From positions 310,001 to 374,000 of the forward strand of contig JAJHZJ010000601.1 in NCBI GenBank assembly GCA_023548195.1: DNA of 64,000 bases, read 5' to 3'. The stretch is from Bettongia penicillata ogilbyi (lineage: Eukaryota > Chordata > Mammalia > Diprotodontia > Potoroidae). The translations under genes and the position numbers were made by a program. The notes under the pieces are model-generated. The model was given only the letters and a program-made list of their open reading frames with translations. It did no database searches and was not told the DNA's origin. Position 1 is the stretch's first letter, and each line of letters begins with the position of its first letter. This document shows positions 48,876 to 62,580 of this stretch, piece by piece.

Positions 48876-49574
48876 AGTCTTGTTTCAAGGAAAGTATCTT
48901 TTACATTTCAGTAAGATGTAAAGTTTTAAATTATACTTAATGATTATCAATATAATAACACTGGTCTATTGGCTTTAAACGTGAGAGAACTATTAGAAAA
49001 TTTGTCTTTGGGTTCTTGTTCATAATTCTATTATTAGGGAAAATGAATTATTAGATTAAATAAGAATCCAAGCTTTACAAAACAATATTCTATTAGTAAT
49101 TTCCAAATGGTGAATCAGAGAATCAGGCTAAGTATCATTCCCCTTAATTTGTCCCACGTACAAATTAATTCACATTGATTACCACTTCATCTTTTATTTT
49201 CATTCACAAACACACCCCTATTTACAATTGGAAAACAACCAACGGGATGTTTTTTCTCCTTGAAGAATTACAAAAAACGTTCAGAGCTTTGACTTCTGGT
49301 GGATTTCTAAAACCTCACTGAATTTTGAAACCTACCTGTGATCAATCAGTAAGTGTTCTTGGCAACATCTACAAGACCTTAAATGAATGGATATTGAATG
49401 ATGCAGAAAGGTTTATAACTCTAAATTGTCTCCATTCTGGGATCAATTCACAAGGGACTTTCATTGCGAAATTTGAGGAAGCAATTACAATGTTTTTTCA
49501 TGAAATATTCCATGAAGAAGCTCCCTCTCAGGTGGAAATATTTATTATTTTAATCGAGCGTTAAAAAAAAAGTG
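48876..49574. other. Intergenic, nothing recognised
   Basis: A 79-codon open frame at 49325-49564 has no family resemblance I can name. Confidence 0.35.
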
Positions 49575-50467
49575 AGGACAGGAAGACAAGATGGCAGAAG
49601 AGAAGAACAGACCTGTAGAAGCTCCCTACTCCCACATAGCCCATAAAATACCTGTAAAAATAACTCTAAACAAATTCTAGAGCAGCAGAAGCCAAAAAAC
49701 AACGTAAAAGATATTTCCAGCCCAAGGAAACATGGAAGGTCATTAGGAAAGGTCTATCACACCACGTGGAGCACAGATTGGCCTTGGCTATGGCAGGGAT
49801 AGGACTGGAGCAGGCTCAGGGAGTGCAGAATCCCAGGCATCAGCTGAATTTCCCAGATCCCTCAACTCACAAACTCAAAGGGGAATTTCAAAGATCAGTG
49901 AGAAAGTGCTTCCATCAAAGTGAGAAAGGAACACGATCTGACCCTGGTGGCCCCAAGGCAGCAGTAGTTGCTGCAGTATAGTGTCCATTTTAGGAGTCCT
50001 CACCCTAAAGCCCCTGGGGGAATAACGTGGCTCAACTGAAACTCAGGCCTGAGTTCTGGGCCTGAAATGAGGAGGAGTGCTGACTAGTCTGGGGGACTTG
50101 ATGGAGGCTCTAGAGAAGGAGCCCTAATGCGAGATCTTGGGCAGAACATAATGCCAGTGGTTTCTAAGAGACAAGAGCATAGGTCAGGAGAGGAATAAAA
50201 TCCTCTTCCTTGATTGTGCCACCTTGGAGGAACTGAGAACTTAGAGGTTGACAGAGTATACCTTCCTCTTGCAAATGAATTAAATTTTGAGTAAATGGCT
50301 AGAAAAAAAGGAAAGATGTAAGACGATATAAGGCTATTTTCTTGATGAACAGGTATTTTCTTTCATCCTTTCAGATGAGGAAGGAAAATGCATACCATCA
50401 GAGGAAGACACAAAAGTTAAGGCTTCTTCATCCACAAACTCCAAAATAAATATGTGTTCATCTCAGG

Positions 50468-51370
50468 GCATGGAAGAGCTCAAAAAGAATTTTGAAAATA
50501 AAGTAAGAGATGTGGAGGAAAAAATGAAAAGAGAAATGAGAGCAATGCAAGAAATCATGAAAAATGAGGCAACAGTTGTTAAAGGAGACCCAAACAAATG
50601 CTGAAGAAAATAACACCTTTAAAAACAGGCTAACTCAATTGGCAAAAGAGATCCAAAAAGCCAACCAGACGAGGAGAAGAACACCTTAGAAAGCAGAGTT
50701 AGCCAAATGGAAAAGGAGCTTCAATAGCTCACTGAAGAAAAAATATTATTTAAAAATTAGAAGGGAGCAAATGGAAGGTAATGAATTTATGAGAAAGCAA
50801 TAAATTATAGAACAAAACCAAAAGAGTGAAAAAATTGAATACAATGTGAAATATCTCATTGGAAAAAGAACTGACCTGGAAAATAGATCCAGGAGAGACA
50901 ATTTAAAAATTATGGGACTATCTGAAAGTCATGATTAAAAAAAAGAGCCTAGACATCATCTTTCATGAAATTTTCAAGGAAGTCTGCCCTGATTTTCTAG
51001 AACCAGAGGGTAAAATAAATATTGAAAGAATCCACCAATCATCTCCTTAAAGAGATCTGAAAAAAGAAACTCCTAGGAAAATTGTAGCCAAATTCCAGAG
51101 TTCCTAAGTCAAGGAGAAAATATTGCAAGCAGCTAGAAAAAAGCAATGTGAATATTGTGGAAATACAATCAGGATAACACAAGACATAGCAGCTTCTACA
51201 TTAAGGGGTCAAAGGGCTTGGAATATGATATTCCAGAAGTCAAACTAGCAGTAAAACCAAGAATCACCCACCCAGCAAAACTGAGTATAATATTTCAGTG
51301 GAAAAAGTGATCACTCAATGAAAAACACGACTTTCAAGCATTTTTTAATGGAAAGATCAAAAATGAATAG
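50468..51370 (+). pseudogene. HAL1/L1 ORF1 pseudogene
   Basis: Starts at ATGGAAGAGCTCAAAAAG. The coiled coil, then the RRM start (RSRRDNLKIMGL) near 50895, CPDFLEPEGKINIERIHQ near 50985, and the C-terminal domain ending AKLSIIFQWKK near 51300 can be followed, but stops interrupt it (for example TAG in the coiled coil, and TAA after ESHD). It carries the same +1 offset at the A-rich tract (50935-50945) as the copies at 30 kb and 62 kb. Confidence 0.8.
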
Positions 51371-51476
51371 AAAATCTGACTTTCAAACACAAGAATGAAG
51401 GGAAGCATGAAAAGGCAAACAGGAAAGAAAAACCATAAGGGACTTAGTAAAGTTGAAATGTTTACATCCTACACTA

Positions 51477-51477
<1 letters not shown>

Positions 51478-51522
<45 letters not shown>

Positions 51523-51562
51523 TGTGTGTGTGTGTGTGTGTGTGTGGGTGTGTGTGTGTGTG

Positions 51563-51615
<53 letters not shown>

Positions 51616-51632
51616 AGGGAGAGGGAGAGAGA
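51478..51632. repeat. (TA)(TG)(GA) compound microsatellite inside HAL1
   Basis: TATATA, then a TG run with GG interruptions, then a GA run. It is at the same place in the element as the microsatellites of the other HAL1 copies. Confidence 0.97.
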
Positions 51633-52460
51633 TCACAAGGTGAGTTGAAGAAGAGGGGAAGATACCTATATAAATAAAATTAAGGCATGAGAGAGGAATA
51701 TATTGGGAGGAGAAAGGGAAAAATGGAATGGGGCAAATTGCCTCCCATAAAAGAGGCAATAAAATATTTTTTTCAGCCAAAGGGGAAAGGGTGAGGTCAG
51801 AGGGAGAAAGTGAAGCTTACGATCATCCCATTTGGCTTAAGGAGGGAATAGCATGAACCCTCATTTTTATATGAAAATCTATATTACACTACAGGAAATG
51901 GGGTAGAAATGGATAACTGGGGCGTGGGGAACGATGGTAGGGAGGGCAAATGGGAGGAAGGAGTAATTAGAAGCAAACAATTTTGGGGATGGACGAGGCC
52001 GAAAGAGAGAGCAGAATAAATGGGGGACAGGATAGGATAGGGGGAATATAGTTAGTCTTACACAAAACCACTATATTGGAAGTCTTTTGCAAAATTACAC
52101 ATATGTTGCTTATATTGTATTGCTTGTCTTCTCAGTGGGGATGAGTGAGGGGGCAAAAAGAGAGAGAAGTTGTAACTCAAAATTTTGGGAATAAATTTTG
52201 AGAATTGTTATTTCATGCAACGGGGAAATAAGAAATACAAGTTTAGATAGATTTAAAAATCTTGCCCTATACGAAAAGACAGAAATGTGAATAGGGAAGG
52301 GAACGGTGTGATTGAAGGTAGGGCAGATTGTGGAGAGATAATCAGAATGCAAGGTGTTCTAGTGTTGGGAAGAGGAGAGATAGGGAGAAAATTTGGAATT
52401 CAAAATTTTGTGGAAATTAATGTTGAAAGCTAAAAATAAATAAATATACATTAAAATTAT

Positions 52461-52984
52461 GGACATTGAATTTGAGGGATTACTTTCATCCAATTCAAGT
52501 TACTTTTAATTTTTATTATGTGATTAGTGACTTTGGTGGTGTCATCATTTGACTTCAAAAAGTAGTGCATTTAATTTGGCACATATGAGGAAATCACCAA
52601 CTGGCAATGAGGAAGTCACTTTCCTTGCTTTTGAATCAGTAAAATAAAGATAATAAACTTTTCATTGCACAAACTTTTTGCAAGTGAAGCACCTTGGAAA
52701 TTGTACAACTCTTCATAGATGAAACAGCAACATCTCATAGTGCACAAAGTGTTGTTTGTGGAGTGAAGAGTAATGAGTTCATGCCATACTTGTGACACAT
52801 CTAGCTGGTCAATAAATCTATCAAATAGTAAGCAGTTATTAAGATACTACTATTTGCCAGGCACTGTGTAAGTACTGGGGATACAAAATGAGTCAAAAGA
52901 TAAATCCTACTTTTAAGGAGCTTGCAATCTAATGAAAATATTAAGATAACATTTAAATACGACTTTAAAATATGAAATGTACGT
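52461..52984. other. Intergenic, nothing firm
   Basis: A short old-repeat motif (TTTGCCAGGCACTGTGTAAG, near 52853) begins the following MIR-like region. No gene. Confidence 0.4.
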
Positions 52985-53220
52985 TGCAAATATTGTCTCA
53001 TCTTATCCTCATGGTATTATTCTCATTTTCTCCTCATAATCACAGTAAGAGGTGGATGAAATCGTGCTCTTTTTATAGAAAGGAAAGTTGAGGCAAACTT
53101 AAATTAAGTGACTTCTTTCTTTCAATTTACACAACTACAAAGTATTTGAGGCTAGATTTGAACACAGCTCTTCCTCATCCCAGGTCTATCCTTTAAACCA
53201 CTTCACCCCTAGCAATGGTC
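52985..53220 (-). repeat. Therian MIR-type SINE (minus)
   Basis: TATTGTCTCATCTTATCCTCATGG, GGAAAGTTGAGGCAAACTT, GGCTAGATTTGAACACAGCTC, then AACCACTTCACC. Confidence 0.7.
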
Positions 53221-54311
53221 AAAATCAATTGACTTCTCAGTGTACTGGGAAGTGCTCTAATTGCATAATGGTCATTTATCATGGCTGAAATGAATTTTTG
53301 TAATAGGAGTGTTCTGTACCAACACAATCACAAGTGGGATTTTTTAAAGTGAACTTTTATTTTTCATTCATAATTAAACATTACACATCAAACTTGAAGG
53401 AACGAGAATGGCCTCTATTTCAAGTAATATGAAGGATAGGACAATTAGTAATTGTTGCTGTTATTTTTTACCAAAGGTCACACCAATTTCAAACCCAGAA
53501 AGTCTGGGCTAAATTTCAGCTTTTAAGGCATGATGGATGTGAGATCCTGGGCAAGTCATTTCACCTTTCAGTGTGTTCAACAATTGGGTAAGATCATAAA
53601 TTGCAGTCACCATCTGTGTGTATTGGTAGTTTTTCTTCAACTTCAAAATTCTCATACCAATGAAATTACAACTCTATTTCTTATTTGTATCTCCTAATCA
53701 ATATAACATTAATAATTTTCCAATTCACAGGAGATTGTATGGCATGGACAGGCTCCATGAGTGAGTAAGGTCTCAGAGATACAAAGGAAATATGTAATTA
53801 CAGATGTAAACAGCAGGTAGAAATAGTATACAACATAGTGTGAGAGGCAAGTACACTAGGAGGGAGGAGAAATGCATTCATATATTCAGGTATACTTTTT
53901 AGTACTTTCCTCCCTCAGAGGAATAGACAAGTATCCTTTCTTTTTTTTTAACATAGATCACCAAAAATAGTAGTGATTGTAAAAAAAAAAATAGATGCGA
54001 AATTAGATCATAGCCTTATAATCTGCCACTCTTAGGCTCATGATTTATTCTATATTCATATAAAAGTTTTGTATAGTCTCATAAGTCCTCCCACTTGGTC
54101 CTATCAGTTCTAAACTCGCAGACCAGGACATACCAAGCAAACTCACAGACATGATCATTTCTTCTGGAAGATGAGGTTTTATGTTTTGTAGGTAAATGAA
54201 ATCTAAATCACAAACAATAGACACTGAATATAAACTAGCTCAATTGGAAAGAGGTGAGATGCTTCAGATATTTCTGGCCTCTTAGGGTGATTCAAATACA
54301 CGAATTCATTA
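53221..54311. other. Intergenic with a MIR-like piece
   Basis: A MIR-like plus piece lies at about 53490-53640 (GATCCTGGGCAAGTCATTTCACC). The rest is unassigned. Confidence 0.4.
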
Positions 54312-54345
54312 CCTATATCTATATCTATATCTATCTATCTATCTG

Positions 54346-54382
<37 letters not shown>

Positions 54383-54427
54383 ATCTATCTATCTATCTAT
54401 ATCTATATATCTATATCTATATCTATG
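54312..54427. repeat. (TATC)n microsatellite
   Basis: CTAT/CTATAT tetra- and hexanucleotide repeats, spaced without gaps, so not a CRISPR array. Confidence 0.97.
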
Positions 54428-54814
54428 TATTGCCTGTCTGGCTCCTTCTCCCGAAATAGCACAAGGAGAGTGTGGATATTGTAAGGGTTTGTGGCATGCC
54501 CACAAATTCTTTCTATCCTTTTCTCATATCTACTGATACAAGCTACAGGAGAGGTAAGTATGAATACTCTTTGCTCTCCAACATCACTTCTCACTCTCCC
54601 TTTATCTCCAACGAAATTCACTCAATCAAAATTTCCACTTAATTCCAATCCCCAGCCAATTTTCTTTCATTTTCATTTCTTAAGGATTTGGGGGCCCGAC
54701 TCAATATCTTGTTCTTCTTTCCAAGTCCTGTCTATGGCAGGGGACTTTAGTGTCCACTTAGATGCCAAAAAAATGAGGCTTACTTTTCTCATCACCACTA
54801 GCAACAGCAACATT

Positions 54815-55790
54815 TGTTGAATTGCCACCAAAAGTCAGAAACACAAAGCCTTGGAACAGTAAAATCTCTTACAGAATGACCCTGGTTCTATTTCATGGAT
54901 GTGAAACACCTATTATCCAGGGAATAAACTCCTGTGGAGAAGGGACTAACCATACCCATCCACTAACAACCAACTGTTTCACTGAAGGCAGGTAAGCTAG
55001 TATAGTTGAACCAATAAGCCCCCTAAGACAGAGGCAAGAGAGAGCACGTGCCAGGGAAGTCAAAACACCAACACCAGAATCTCATCTGAGACCCTGATGG
55101 AGACATTCCAGGACTCTGAGAACAAGACACACGGAAAAAGTAATGCACCCACTTCAGGATTGTAGCCCTATAGGAATGGGGTGCTTGTGCTTGGACCCCA
55201 TTTCTAAGATCACATTTCTATCTAGCTTCAAAACACTGACCCAAACAGTTTTCTCCCCAGCGACTGTGCTTTAGCAATTATTCATGAGTAAGCTCAAGTA
55301 AAATAACTGTCTTTTCCCATCACAAGAACAAGCTGACCACCGAAGGAATTACCTTGTAAGCGAAGACTTATCATGTATTGCTTCCCAAAGTTATCATATG
55401 CAATCATATTCCAACCAGAGGTGAAGCTACAGACATCAAATCTCAAAGCTATTTTGCTACAGATACAGCAGAACAAAAATACACTGCTGAGAAACCCCTT
55501 CCCTTGGTTTCCAGCAGTGAATGACTCTAGTAACCAAAGTTATAAGTTATCACTTAATTAGCATTTCTGCCAGATAATCTACTACGTTTCCTACATAAGT
55601 TTTAGAATCATTCCTGTTAAATTGTAAATTCCTTAAGGAATGCAAGTTCCTTAAGAACTTCCATCCACCATATTGACATTCCAATAAACTTTGCCAACTT
55701 TACTTAATGAAAGCTTGAGTCTGTGGATTCATTTCACAAGACCCTGTTCTGTATTCTGGTCTTTCTTTTTTTTGGGGGGGTGAGGGGACG
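54815..55790 (+). mobile_element. Possible solitary retroviral-type LTR (plus)
   Basis: A candidate 5' boundary TGTTGAATTGCC, a long U3-like body, a polyadenylation signal in CCAATAAACTTTGCC (55681-55695), a short GT-rich stretch, then GGTCTTTC followed by a T run and GGGGGGGTGAGGGGACGAG, which resembles the U5 end and primer-binding region of gammaretrovirus-like elements. No gag, pol or env was recognised. Ends and class are inferred. Confidence 0.35.
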
Positions 55791-55831
55791 AGTACTTCAA
55801 TCTCTCAACCTATATCACTGGGAAACAGTTC

Positions 55832-56272
55832 TTGTATAAATTTTGGGTGGTCATTGTTCCTACAGTGATTACTGATCAAGTTCCAAAGGACCTAGGAAAG
55901 AAAATTCTGTCCACTAAAGTCTTTGACATTCAGTTGATTCAACATCAGAAACTGTCATCGATTTATCAAAGGGGCATCACATTAAAAAGAGGTATTGACC
56001 AAGATAGCAGAGTTGAAGAAGCAGTTAACCAAGCTTTTCCAATGTTCCCCTCCAAACAACTTTTAAGTGAAACCAAAAGATTAGGGCAAGATATTCTTTC
56101 AGACCAAACCAATTTAGGAGATCACAAAGAGAGATCTATGATATGGAGGTGGAGGTTGGTTTGGAAGCCATGTGGATATATACATACATACATACATACA
56201 AAAAGACAGAGGGCACACAGGATACTTTGCATAGGAAGGGATGATATCCAAAAAAATAAAATTAAGAGGTGA
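55832..56272 (+). other. Unrecognised 146-codon open frame
   Basis: An open frame with ordinary-looking composition (charged, with VPKDLGKKILSTKVFD and VEEAVNQAFPMFPSKQLL) up to about residue 110, after which it runs into a CATA microsatellite and L1 3'UTR. I know no family for it. It lies just after the possible LTR, so it may be old retroelement DNA or chance. There is no evidence of expression. Confidence 0.2.
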
Positions 56273-57030
56273 GAGAGGAATAAATTGGGAGGAGAAGGGG
56301 AGAAATGGAATGAGGCAAACTATCTCTCATAGAAGAGGTAAGAAAAAGTGAGGTTGAAAAGGGGGAAGGTGAGAAGAAAAAAGGGAAGCTTATGCTCATC
56401 ACATTTGACTTAAGGAGGGAATAACATGAACACTGAATTTGGTATGAAAATTTATCTTACACTACAGGAAAATAGGCTAGAAGGGGATAGGTGGGGCGGG
56501 GGGATGATAGAAGGGAGGGCAAATGTGAGGAGGGAGTAATTAGAAGTAAACATTTTATGGGAGGGACAAGGTCTAAAGAGAGAATAGAATAAATAGTGGG
56601 CAGAATAAGATTGAGGGAAATATAGTTAGTCTTTCACAACATGATTACTATGCAAGTCTTTAGCAAAACTTCACATCCATGGCCTATATTTTATTGCTTT
56701 CCTTCTCAGTGTGGATGGGAGGGGAAGGAGAAAGGGAGAAAAGTTGGAACTCAAAGTTTAAAGAATGATTGTTTTGAATTGTTTTTGCATGCAACTGGGA
56801 AATAAGAAATATAAGTAATAGGGTATGGAAATCTAACTTGCCTTACAAGAAAAGAAGGACGATGTGGGGAAGGGAAAGGAAGAGTGTGATTGATCAGAGG
56901 GCAGATTGAGGGAATGGGTAACCAGAATGCAAGGCGTTATGGGATGGGGAGGGGAGAGATGGGGAAAAATTTTGAAACTTAAAATCTTGTAGAAATGAAT
57001 GTTGAAAATTGCAAATTAATAAATAAATTT
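56175..57030 (+). mobile_element. HAL1/L1 3' UTR and tail (plus)
   Basis: A short CATA microsatellite, then AAATTAAGAGGTGAGAGAGGAATAAATTGG and GGAAATATAGTTAGTCTTTCAC, ending in AATTAATAAATAAATTTTAAAAATAAATAAAA. The first 390 bases have no counterpart at 3.3-3.7 kb, while the rest is duplicate to 3740-4215. Confidence 0.85.
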
Positions 57031-59708
57031 TAAAAATAAATAAAATATTATTCTAAGAAGTTGTTTAGCAGAACCAAGTAAAGATATTTCTTGTCACATA
57101 ATGATTAGCCTTTTTTCTGTTTTCCTTGATGCAATCAATCATGTTATCCCTACTCCCATGATGCTGTTCACTTTGTAACTAATCACATCATCTTCTCCAC
57201 GTACCCAACTCTGGTATTTCTTCTGTAATTCTCTAACAGTTAGAAGTGTTTTCATACCCGTAGCAGTGTATCTGGGGAAACTAAGAACCTATTAATCGAT
57301 AAATTAAAATTTTAATAAAAAATTATTTATACGCAAACTTTTGTGCTCAGTTTACTTTAATTTCAACTTCAACAGTATTCTCTATAGTGTTCGTTCTCAT
57401 GCTGAACTCTCTCATTTTCTCATCCTGAGGGAACAAGGAGGTGAAAAATGCCTGGCAGAAAGTCATGAGAGTGAGTTCTAGAACACTACATAGTTCATAG
57501 TGTTCTTTTAAAGAAGAGTCTAAGGTTTAAATTTTTCTTCAGACACACACTTTGTGATTGTAGGCAACACATCTTTAATTCCCAGAACTCTAATTTTTAA
57601 ATTGGAAACATTAATACTTGCGCTACAGACTTCTTTGGATTGTTGCAATGAAGGTGCTATATGAACGTGTTATCCGACCATCATTACGTGAATTTATCTC
57701 AAATGAACAAATAGCTACATTTAATAGCACATCCTTGGATTCAGTAAACATTTCTCCACTTTTAGTAATGAAGACACAGTGTTACCTATTAGTATCACAA
57801 ATAAAATTTTACTACAAAATTTCATGTACAATCATAAACAGATTAAGTTTAAACGTTTTTCCACTGTAAAGTCATCCTCAAGTCATTCAGCATTTATTAA
57901 GCCCCTCCTTCGTGCCATGCACTGTTCTAAGAGCTAGAAATACCAAAAAGGTAGACATCCCCAAATAAACAAAAAGAATCACCGCTCTCACAAAGCTCAC
58001 CCTATAATGGAGAATATAATATGCAAATGACTATATGCAATCAATATCTATTTGTCTCTTATTTATATGCATGTGTCTATCTGTGTATCTATATATTTAT
58101 GTATGTATATACATATGTATACACACACATGTATGTGTGTGTATATCTCTATATCTCTATCTAAAAAGGATAAGTTGGAAATGATCATAAAGAAAGTCAC
58201 TAACATTTATCTTATCATAGAAAGTTAGATATTTATTTCGATTTGAAGAAAGCCAGGGATCCAAGGAGATAGAAATGAGGAGGGAAATAATTTCCATCAT
58301 GGGTGTAAAGCCAAGGGAAATGCACAGGAGATATGGCCATGCAGCAGGGGTCATCTATAGATCAGCAAGCAAGTTGAGAAAAGATTCACCTGAGAGGATT
58401 TGAGAAAGTGTCACATTCCAGCACCCGTTTGAAAAATAAATATGGAACTGAGCTGGGCACAGCACGGAAAAACTGAAAAGAAGTATGACTTTATTGTAAA
58501 TTCGAGCTGCAAAAAAAAAAAAAGTGATTGACTTCCTTCCCACCTTCTCCTCCTGATGCATGTCTATCACAGACACTATAATATAACTTGCTATTTTTTT
58601 TATCCATACCTTTGCAGTAAACTGACTTTTGCCTCAACCTTAAAGAAGTCAAAGGCTAACTGGAGATAGATACAAATGAAAAGATATAAATGATAAATAA
58701 GCAAATACCTCTTGTTAATGCTAGGCATTTTTCTAACTGGAGGCTCAGCGTGGTTGAATTTCATGATTTTGTCCAATTATATATTTCTTTGAGGTTTTGT
58801 TGTTTTTATCTGATTGGCTTTTTCCTAGTTTGTGTCTTGATCTTACTTCACAATAGCACATACTTGAGATAAGGTTTTTTTCTTACTGTTTGATAATTTT
58901 TTTATCCTATTTCTTGTCTTTAATTTTATTTTAAATTTCGAAACTCTACCTGGTGGTCAGGGAGCACTGTCCCAAGCTTTGCAATTTTCATGGTACTATT
59001 TTAAGAGCTAGTTCTGGAGTTCTGTTAGTTGTGAGTGCTTCTACCATGCTTTGATTCAAGAAACGTCGTCACTTCTCTTGTAATCTGTGCTCTGATCTTT
59101 ATCAAGGAAGAGAATTTGCTTTCCTAAAATGTTAAGTGCTACTGCTACTTTCAGCTTTGGAACTGAGACCAGGGTCTCTACTCCCTGGTGAGGGACTTCA
59201 AATACTCTTCTTTGTTAACATTTATTTTCAGTTTTCAACATTCACTTCCACAACATTTTGGATTTCATATTTTCTCACCTTTTCCCTCTACCCCATGGTC
59301 AATGTGAATTCTGATCACTCTTTCCTCTAATCTGTCTTCCCTTCTATCAATCCCACCTTTCTCCCCTTCTCTTCCAATTTCCTGTACAGGAAGACAGGTT
59401 TCTATATCCCGTTACCTATATATGTTATTCACTAGTTGAATGTAAAAGGATTTTTTACACTAATTTTTAAAACTTTGAGTTCCACATTCTCTCCTGTCCC
59501 TCCTGTCTAACAACCCTCATTGAGAAGTCAAACAATGCCATACAGTTTATATATGTTGAGTCATGCGAAACACTTCCTTAACAGTCATGTTGAGATATAT
59601 GAACGATATTTCCCTCTATCCTATTACATACACTACTTATTTCTATTCTCTCCTTTGCCCTGTTCCTCTACCAGTGTTTGCTTCTGATTACCCCTTTCCA
59701 CGATCTGC
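56565..59708. repeat. Segmental duplication, copy B, part 1
   Basis: Direct counterpart of 3740-6888. The match stops at 59708 inside the 3'UTR of the duplicated old HAL1, where inverted sequence begins. No gene is seen in it. One visible length difference: about 40 bases present at 5680-5710 are missing near 58508, replaced by an A run. Confidence 0.93.
59220..59708 (-). mobile_element. 3' part of the duplicated old HAL1
   Basis: Counterpart of 6400-6888. The 3'UTR begins after a degraded tail at about 59215. Confidence 0.8.
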
Positions 59709-60533
59709 CTTAGGGACTGAAACACTGGCGGTTGCTGTCGTTTCCAGACATCTCAACCTACAAAAAATAAAGCCAGCTTTGAAGGTCAGAGGGAAGACTA
59801 TCACACCTGACTAACAGGGCAGTGGCGTCCAGCTCCAGCCACAGCTCCAGTTCCAGTTCCAGCCCTGGACCCAGATAGGCAGAAGCTCATGCTGAAATGG
59901 AGGCTGCTTCTGGAGCCCTCAACCTAATAAAGAGACCAAAATTCAAGTAATTGGCTGGGAAATAAGCAAAAAGAGGGAAAAGTGACAGACTGTACAGTTT
60001 TACTTTCTTGGTGAACAGGTATTTTCTTATGTCATCAATAATTAGGAATATCAAAACATGCAACCAGAATAAGAAAACAAAGGCATCCAAAACATCCAAG
60101 AAAAACATGAATAGTCTCAGGCCATGGAAGAGCTCAAAAAGAATTTTGAAAATTAAGTAGGAGAAGTAGAGAAATAAATGGGAAGAGAAATGAGAGCGAT
60201 AATGATGAAAATCATGAAAAATGAGTCAACAGTTTGCTAAAGGAAAATTCTGAAGAAAATAATAGTTTTAAAATTAGCCTAATCAAAATGGCAAAAGAGA
60301 TTCAAAAGTCAATGAAGGGAAGAATGCCTTAAAAAGCAGAATGGGTCAAATGGAAAAAGGAATCCAAAAGCTAACTGATGAAAATAATTCTTTAAAAATT
60401 AGAATGGAGCAAATGGAAGCTAATGACATTATGAGAAATCAGCAAATTATAAAACAAAACCAAAATAATGAACAAATAGCAGATAATGTGAAGTATCTCA
60501 CTGAAAAACCACTGACATGGAAAACAGATCCAG
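59709..60533 (+). mobile_element. Inverted 5'UTR/ORF1 piece of the old HAL1
   Basis: This is the reverse complement of about 10890-11712: it opens CTTAGGGACTGAAACACTGG and includes GACCAAAATTCAAGTAATTGGC, the ORF1 start ATGGAAGAGCTCAAAAAG (60125) and a coiled-coil stretch, and stops at AGATCCAG (60526-60533). It shares private changes with the copy at 10.9-11.7 kb (for example GAAAATTAA early in ORF1), so it is that element's paralogue turned round rather than a fresh insertion. Confidence 0.85.
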
Positions 60534-61517
<984 letters not shown>

Positions 61518-61639
61518 AGTTGCAAATATTGTCTTTCCATGTAGGAATACAAACAGTTCAACTTTGGTAAGTCCCTTATGACCTCTCTTTGCTGTTTACT
61601 TTTTCATGCTTCTCATTCTTGTGTTTGAAAGTCAAATTT

Positions 61640-62580
61640 TCTTTTCAGCTCTGGTCTATTCATCAAGAATGCTTGAAATTCCTCTATTTCATTGAAAAAA
61701 CATATTTTCCCTTGAAGTATTATACTCAGTTTTACTGGGTAGGTGATTCTTGGTTTGAGTCTTAGTTCCTTTGACTTCTGGAATATCCTATTCCACGCCC
61801 TTCAATCCTTTAATTTAGAAGCTGCTAGATCTTGTGTTATCCTGATTGTATTTCCACAATACTGGAATTGTTTCTTTCTAGCTGCTTGCAATATTTTCTC
61901 CTTGACCTGGGAATTCTGGAATTTGGCCACAATGTTCCTAGGAGTTTCTCTTTTTGGAACCTCTTTCAGGAGGTGATTGGTGGATTCTTTCAATATGTGT
62001 TTTGCTCCTTGGTTCTAGAATATCAGGGCAGTTTTCCTTGATAATTTCATGAAAGATGATGTCTAGGCTATTTTCTTTTATCATGGCTTTCAGATAGTCC
62101 CATAATTTTTAAATTATCTCTCCTGGATCTATTTTCCAGGTCAATTGTTTTTCCAATGAGATATTTCACATTCTCTTCCATTTTTTCATTCCTTTGGTTT
62201 TGTTTTGTGACTTCTTGGTTTCTCAGAAAGTCATTAGCCTCCATCTGTTCCACTGTAATTTTGAGAGTTATTTTCTTCAGTGAGCTTTTGAACCTCTTTT
62301 TCCATTTATCTAATTCTGCTTTTGACAGCATTCTTCTCCTCCTTGGCTTTTGAACCTCTTTCGCCAAATGAGTGAGCCTATTTTTGAAGGTGTTATTCTC
62401 TTCATCATTTTTTTGGGTCTCCTTTACCAAGGTATTGACCCGTTTTTCATGTTTTTCTTAACCTTAAGTCACATTAAGGTTTTTCTAAACCTTAAGTCAC
62501 ATTAAAAATATTTCTCTTCCCAATTTTTCCTCCACTTGTCTAATTTGATTTTCAAAATCCTTTTTGAGCTCTTCCCTGAC
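61640..62580 (-). pseudogene. HAL1/L1 ORF1 pseudogene
   Basis: Coiled coil (KETQKNDEENNTFKNRLTHLAKE, 62370-62430), RRM start (NRSRRDNLKIMGLSESHD, near 62085-62130), then PRNIVAKFQNSQVKEKIL and IRITQDLAASKLKD ending in TGA (near 61803). A shared +1 offset after ESHD, that TGA, and an inserted piece near 62458-62512 break the frame. Confidence 0.82.

Larger units (their letters stand above)
49575..52460 (+). mobile_element. Near-full-length HAL1 (plus)
   Basis: Starts near GACAAGATGGCAGAAGAGAAG (49590). It has a 5'UTR (to about 50460), ORF1 (50468-51370), a long TA/TG/GA microsatellite (51478-51632) and a 3'UTR with ATTAAGGCATGAGAGAGGAATA and GGAAATATAG..., ending in AAATAAATAAATATACATTAAAA near 52460. 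ORF2 is absent. No clear target-site duplication was found by eye. Confidence 0.87.

Noticed and set aside
51395..51780. Open frames with VCVCVC and RERERE runs
   Set aside because: Translation of the TG and GA runs inside a HAL1.
54254..54484. Regular short repeats that might suggest a CRISPR array
   Set aside because: Tetranucleotide TATC repeats without unique spacers, in a vertebrate genome.
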